DNA of 34,977 bases from CANKHA01 sp035699705. GTDB taxonomy: Bacteria > Pseudomonadota > Alphaproteobacteria > Rhizobiales > Xanthobacteraceae. The number at the start of each line of letters is the position of its first letter. Positions within the stretch are counted from its first letter, which is position 1. The notes beneath the pieces are model-generated. The model ran no database searches. It was not told the DNA's origin and saw only the letters and a list, made by a program, of their open reading frames with translations. The stretch is taken from assembly GCA_035699705.1 (NCBI GenBank), contig DASSPI010000115.1, positions 1 through 34,977 on the forward strand, given 5' to 3'. The translations under genes were made by a program, and so were the position numbers. This document shows, piece by piece, positions 31,348 to 34,977 of the stretch.

Positions 31348-32877
31348 CTAGCCAGCCGCCGCGTTCTCCATCGCCACTTCGGCTTGCAAATTTCCGACAT
31401 CGCGGAAGATCGAGGCAACCGCCAGCACGCGGCCGTTGCGCTTGAAGCGAATGAGGCAGTCCCTGCCTGCGATGTCGCCCTCGACCTCGAGCGCGTCCCA
31501 ATTTTCCGCGTGGCCGACATAGTTGATCGGCACGTCGTAATGCTGGCTCCAGAAGAACGGCACGTCGGCGAATTTCTCCCCGTAGCCGAGCATATTGCGC
31601 GCCGCCGTTTGGCCCTGCCGTTCGGCCACCACCCAATGCTCGACGCGGATGTTGTCGCCGCTGTGCGGGTCGGGCCAGCGCGCAATATCGCCGGCCGCGA
31701 AAATGCCGGGCGCGCTCGTTTCCAAATAACTGTTCACGAGCAGGCCGCGATCGAGCGCGAGCCCGGCGCTCTCGGCGAGCGCAAGGCGCGGCCGCACCCC
31801 GACGCCGACGACGACCAGGTCGGCCGGCAAGATGCCTCCGCTGCCAAGCCGGACCTTGTCGATTTCGATCGCAACCGCGGTTTCGCCGAGATGGAAGATC
31901 ACGCCATGCTGCTCGTGCAGCGCCCGGATGAAGTCTCCCATTTGCGGGCCGAGAATGCGCTCCATCGGCCGCGCCTCAGGCGCCACCACGTGCACTTCGA
32001 CGTCACGGTTGCGCAGCGCGGCGGCGACTTCGAGTCCGATGAAGCTCGCCCCGAGCACAACCACACGGCGCGCTTCTTTCGCCCGCGCGATGATCGCGCG
32101 GCAATCGGCCAGCGAGCGGAGGGTGAAAACATGCGCGGCATCGGCGCCCGCAATCGGCAATTTCACCGGCTCGGCGCCGGTCGCCAGCAGCAAGCGGTCG
32201 AAGCCAATCCTGCTGCCGTCGGCCAGCGCGACCTCGCGCGCAAGCCGGTCGATGCCGGCCACATGCGTCTTCAGGCGCAGGTCAATGCCATTGTCCGGGT
32301 AAAAACTCTCCGGACGCAGCGGGACCCAATCCTCCGGCGCCGTGCCGGCAAGATAATCCTTGGAGAGATTGGGCCGGTCCACGGGAGCGGCGTCGTCATT
32401 GCTCAGCATGACAATGCTGCCGGCATATTGCTCGCGGCGCAGCATCTCTGCTGCGGTGAAACCTGCCGCCCCGCCGCCGAGGATGACGATCTTCTCCGGC
32501 GCGGCGGCCGGCCGGCGGCCGCGTGATTTCGGCGGCTCGCGCTTTTCCCCCACGAAGATTTTGCTGCCGCGCTGTTCCACCGACCAGCAGTCGAGCGGGC
32601 TTAAGGCCGGCGCCCGCACCGCCTCGCCGGTGCGAAAGTCGAAGCAGGCGTGATGCCACGGACAGCGGATGACGTTGCCGGTCACGATGCCGTCGGCGAG
32701 CGGCCCGTGATAATGCGTGCAGTGCGCGCCGACGGCAAAGATCTCCGCGCCTTGCCGCACCAGCACAACCGCGTCGTCGCCGACATGGCCGGTCAGCATG
32801 CGGCCGTCGGCGAGTTCGGCCAATTCAATTCCCTGCGCGAAATCAGGGCCGGTGGGTGTCGTTGCGTCCTCGGCCAT
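31348..32877 (-). CDS. Rieske domain fused to FAD/NAD-dependent oxidoreductase (AIFM3-like ferredoxin reductase)
   Basis: The 509-residue protein joins an N-terminal Rieske [2Fe-2S] domain (C53-x-H55 in CTHYHG and C72-x2-H75 in CPWHH) to a class I pyridine-nucleotide reductase. The FAD motif GGGAAGFTAAEML begins at 134, the NAD(P) motif is LGASFIGLEVAAAL, and the second FAD block ends in GIFAAGDIA. It moves electrons from NAD(P)H through FAD to an unknown acceptor, with the Rieske cluster as internal relay. This is the layout of animal AIFM3 and bacterial relatives. GGGGAAG precedes the ATG. It appears monocistronic. No oxygenase partner is nearby. Confidence 0.92.
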   Translation of the reverse strand: MAEDATTPTGPDFAQGIELAELADGRMLTGHVGDDAVVLVRQGAEIFAVGAHCTHYHGPLADGIVTGNVIRCPWHHACFDFRTGEAVRAPALSPLDCWSVEQRGSKIFVGEKREPPKSRGRRPAAAPEKIVILGGGAAGFTAAEMLRREQYAGSIVMLSNDDAAPVDRPNLSKDYLAGTAPEDWVPLRPESFYPDNGIDLRLKTHVAGIDRLAREVALADGSRIGFDRLLLATGAEPVKLPIAGADAAHVFTLRSLADCRAIIARAKEARRVVVLGASFIGLEVAAALRNRDVEVHVVAPEARPMERILGPQMGDFIRALHEQHGVIFHLGETAVAIEIDKVRLGSGGILPADLVVVGVGVRPRLALAESAGLALDRGLLVNSYLETSAPGIFAAGDIARWPDPHSGDNIRVEHWVVAERQGQTAARNMLGYGEKFADVPFFWSQHYDVPINYVGHAENWDALEVEGDIAGRDCLIRFKRNGRVLAVASIFRDVGNLQAEVAMENAAAG

Positions 32878-33013
32878 GGCTGCTTCCCCAATTCCCGGCG
32901 GTGCCGCCGGCCCCGTCAGCGAGCGTCCGGTGCATTATGCCGCGGCGATTTCGATCAGAGTAGACAGTGACCCGGAAAAAGCGAAACGACGCAAGCCTTC
33001 GGCACAGCTCCCG

Positions 33014-34087
33014 TCAGCCGCTCCTTCCGCCTACGGCACCGCGCTGGCGTTTATCTTGCCGGGCATTGCTGCGCTCGCCGGCTTCTTCGAGAAAGACAAC
33101 GGGCATGCCTTTGGCTACTCGTTTGGAGAGATCGTCGGCGTCCCAGTTCGTTAGGCGGATGCAGCCATGCGACTCAGCCTTGCCGACCGTGGCGGGATCC
33201 GGCGTGCCGTGAATACCAATTCCTTCCGCGGACAATCCAACCCAGACAACGCCCACCGGGTTGTTTGGGCCGGGCCTTATCGTGAAAGGCTTGGTCGCGC
33301 GCACGCCTTTGAACCGGTATTTCGGATTGTAGCGATAAACGGGATTGGGCTGGACGTTCGTTACCTTCAGCGTGCCGGATGGCGAAGGCTTTTCCTCGCT
33401 CCCGACCGTCGCCGGATAGAACGCGATCAGGTTGTTCTGTGCATCGAACACCCGGACCGTCTGCGCGGCTTTTGCAATTTCCACGCGGCTCGCTTTGGAA
33501 GGTGCATCACCGGCCAGAACATTGGCGACGATAATCATCTCGCCGGCTCGATCCAAAGAGCGCCCGGCGTTCAGTTTCCTCAGCAGCGCTTCGCTCATAT
33601 GAAACTTCTCCGCCAGAGCTTCTGCGGCGCTGGTGTAGGGAACCGACGGCAGATCCTTCATGTCCTCCATTTCTGCCGGCAGGTCGGGAAGAAAGGGCCC
33701 TCTGACGTCGTCTTCGGTGATTTGATACCCGGTGACTGCAGGTTCGGACCCGGCTTCCATGAGCTTGGTCCAAATTTCCTTGGTAAGGCCTCTCTTTGCA
33801 GGCAGGCCGGAGGCTTCCGCAAAGGCGTGAAGCGCCTTTTTGAAATTCTCTCCATCCTTGGCGTCGATTTCGCCGGGCGAAAAATTGGCCCGGTCCAGCA
33901 GGATCTGTGCCCTGGCAATCACGGCCGGTGACAAGCTGCGCCGGTTTGTGCCCGCCAGTTCGGCGTTGTTGATGCTTTCCGCAGTGAGCTGATCGGGCGC
34001 TGCGGTTAACGGGGCGCACCAAAATGTTAATAGAAGAGCGCCGGCGAACCCGAGCAGAACTGGTCTGACAACATGGCCAAAGAACAC
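33014..34087 (-). CDS. L,D-transpeptidase (YkuD domain) with N-terminal peptidoglycan-binding-like region
   Basis: The 357-residue exported protein has a signal peptide (residues 1-29), a peptidoglycan-binding-like helical region (about 50-110), then the YkuD catalytic domain. The active-site signature HGTPDPATVGKAESHGCIRL runs from H293 to L312, with catalytic C309. It forms 3-3 cross-links in peptidoglycan or attaches proteins to it, in the periplasm. GTG 34087 is the only start before the signal peptide; an in-frame stop lies about 15 nt upstream. A near-consensus EcfG element on the same strand (GGAAC 34139-34135, 17 nt, CGTG) suggests stress control. Confidence 0.93.
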   Translation of the reverse strand: MFFGHVVRPVLLGFAGALLLTFWCAPLTAAPDQLTAESINNAELAGTNRRSLSPAVIARAQILLDRANFSPGEIDAKDGENFKKALHAFAEASGLPAKRGLTKEIWTKLMEAGSEPAVTGYQITEDDVRGPFLPDLPAEMEDMKDLPSVPYTSAAEALAEKFHMSEALLRKLNAGRSLDRAGEMIIVANVLAGDAPSKASRVEIAKAAQTVRVFDAQNNLIAFYPATVGSEEKPSPSGTLKVTNVQPNPVYRYNPKYRFKGVRATKPFTIRPGPNNPVGVVWVGLSAEGIGIHGTPDPATVGKAESHGCIRLTNWDADDLSKRVAKGMPVVFLEEAGERSNARQDKRQRGAVGGRSG

Positions 34088-34170
34088 TTGGTGCGCCGAT
34101 CATCTTTATTGCGCACGGATAATCGTCTGTGGCTGTTCCGGTTCCCGCGCAGTCGCCCGGTTCGGGGTGT

Positions 34171-34196
34171 GGAACCCCGGGCGGGCAGCTTTCGTT
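34171..34196 (+). promoter_or_regulatory. EcfG-type general-stress promoter
   Basis: GGAAC (34171-34175), 17 nt, CGTT (34193-34196): exact consensus, with the predicted start about 30 nt before ATG 34233. The divergent GGAAC-N17-CGTG on the minus strand (34139-34114) may serve the transpeptidase gene. Confidence 0.7.
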
Positions 34197-34232
34197 ATGT
34201 TCAATGGCGAATAGAACCAGCCGGTGGCGCAT

Positions 34233-34667
34233 ATGGCGACAAGGCAAACGGTCTCTGGTGACGGCGAGCAAGCGCGCCGCAATCTTGCCCGTTCCGACAG
34301 GGATATCGTGGATCTTTCGCAGGATATTTTGCGAGACATCGGCACTCTCATAACGACGGAATTCCAGCTCCTTCGCACCGAAATGTCGGAGAAGCTTGCG
34401 TTAACCGGGCTTGCGGCGGCGCTGATCGCAACCGGCGCCCTGCTGCTGTTGGCCACCATCGTCTTGCTGTTGCAGGCAGCAATCGCGGGGCTCGTCGCGT
34501 ATGGATTTTCGCCCGCGGTTGCCACGCTGCTGGTGGCGGTGGCAACGCTGCTCGTGGGTGCGGCGCTGGTCTGGTTCGGATTGAGCCGCCTGAAGGCCGA
34601 GAATTTAACGCCGTCCAAAACCATCCGCCAATTCCAGAAGGACGCAACCATCGTGGGCGACAGGTAA
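34233..34667 (+). CDS. Holin-X/DUF1469-like membrane protein
   Basis: The 144-residue protein has a polar, amphipathic N-terminal third (about 20-55, DLSQDILRDIGTLITTEFQL) and two hydrophobic membrane segments (about 56-81 and 93-117), the layout of the phage-holin-superfamily 'Holin-X' proteins that accompany DUF3618 proteins in many bacteria. Despite the name, no lytic role is implied. ATG 34233 follows GGTGG; GTG 34224 three codons upstream is possible. A perfect EcfG promoter lies just upstream and the next gene starts 4 nt after the stop, so the pair is a stress-induced envelope operon by inference. Confidence 0.8.
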   Translation: MATRQTVSGDGEQARRNLARSDRDIVDLSQDILRDIGTLITTEFQLLRTEMSEKLALTGLAAALIATGALLLLATIVLLLQAAIAGLVAYGFSPAVATLLVAVATLLVGAALVWFGLSRLKAENLTPSKTIRQFQKDATIVGDR

Positions 34668-34671
34668 ACGC

Positions 34672-34977
34672 ATGGCCAGTACCGAGCAGCTAGAACGCAA
34701 GGCCAATCGCGCGCGCGAGCGCCTTGCCGGACGTTTCCAGGACCTGCAGTATCACGCCTCGCCGCGGCTGGTCGCCAAGGATATCCTCGGCGCCGAAGTG
34801 CCGCGCACGGCCGGCGACATTGCCGCGGTTCTGTCGCAACAGGTGCGAAGAAATCCGCTGGCGGTTGCCCTGATTGCCGCGGGTTTGGGTTGGCTGATCT
34901 ATTCCGATGCGCAAGCTCGCTCGCAAGCCCGACGGCCTTCGCCGCCGGCAGCGGCCGCAGCCCGCAGGCGCCGGACA
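34672..34977 (+). CDS. DUF3618-like protein (3' end outside the window)
   Basis: At least 102 residues are encoded from ATG 34672 and the frame is open at the window edge. The N-terminus is charged and helical (TEQLERKANRARERLAGRF), residues about 62-78 form a hydrophobic helix (PLAVALIAAGLGWLIY), and the tail is Ala/Pro/Arg-rich. This is the DUF3618 layout, a single-anchor membrane protein that regularly follows the Holin-X-like gene. It starts 4 nt after that gene's stop and shares its EcfG promoter. Confidence 0.75.
   Translation, partial: MASTEQLERKANRARERLAGRFQDLQYHASPRLVAKDILGAEVPRTAGDIAAVLSQQVRRNPLAVALIAAGLGWLIYSDAQARSQARRPSPPAAAAARRRRT

Overview
The window looks like chromosome of a high-GC alphaproteobacterium of the Hyphomicrobiales (Rhizobiales), most likely near the Bradyrhizobium/Xanthobacteraceae group. 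Pointers are a fused CysN-CysC, an L21-L27-acetyltransferase-Obg neighbourhood, a glutathione-dependent formaldehyde dehydrogenase, several exact matches to the alphaproteobacterial EcfG stress promoter (GGAAC-N16/17-CGTT), and interspersed hairpin repeats of a kind common in these genomes. The assignment rests on gene content and style, not on a search.

Layout. 1-243: tail of an unrecognised gene. 315-391: tRNA-Arg(CCT). 406-8402: sulfate assimilation on the + strand: an Rrf2 regulator with four cysteines, sulfate-binding protein, CysT, CysW, an unusually short CysA, then CysQ, CysD and CysNC. Together they import sulfate, activate it to APS and PAPS, and recycle PAP; no reductase gene is in view. 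8703-16175: a + strand run of class III CoA-transferase, a crotonase-fold protein that lacks both hydratase glutamates, a complete ABC importer (ATPase, Tat-exported binding protein, two-domain permease) and an MmgE/PrpD protein. It looks like uptake plus CoA-dependent catabolism of an unknown small acid rather than iron uptake. 16201-21390 (- strand): a lone xanthine-dehydrogenase-type molybdopterin subunit, then an isoquinoline-oxidoreductase-like pair (Tat-exported large subunit plus [2Fe-2S] subunit). 21625: a small membrane protein behind a perfect EcfG promoter. 22109-27951 (mostly - strand): formaldehyde dehydrogenase, ObgE, a divergently placed secreted C13 (caspase-like) peptidase, GNAT, L27, L21 and a small unknown.

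28138-28227 is tRNA-Ser(CGA). To its right lies about 3 kb that looks like a decayed genomic island: a frameshifted gene remnant, a visibly AT-richer gene for a DUF3494 ice-binding protein, the C-terminal stump of a tyrosine integrase, a beheaded GAF domain, a single-domain response regulator and a small helical protein. 31348-34087 (- strand): a Rieske-FAD reductase and an L,D-transpeptidase. 34233 to the end: a holin-X-like membrane protein and a DUF3618-like protein behind another perfect EcfG promoter.

The most interesting threads are the ice-binding protein in the tRNA-linked island, with EcfG-type promoter matches on both sides of it; the set of EcfG-type promoters in front of small envelope genes; the ABC/CoA-transferase/atypical crotonase/PrpD cluster; and a bipartite double-hairpin repeat present in two diverged copies.
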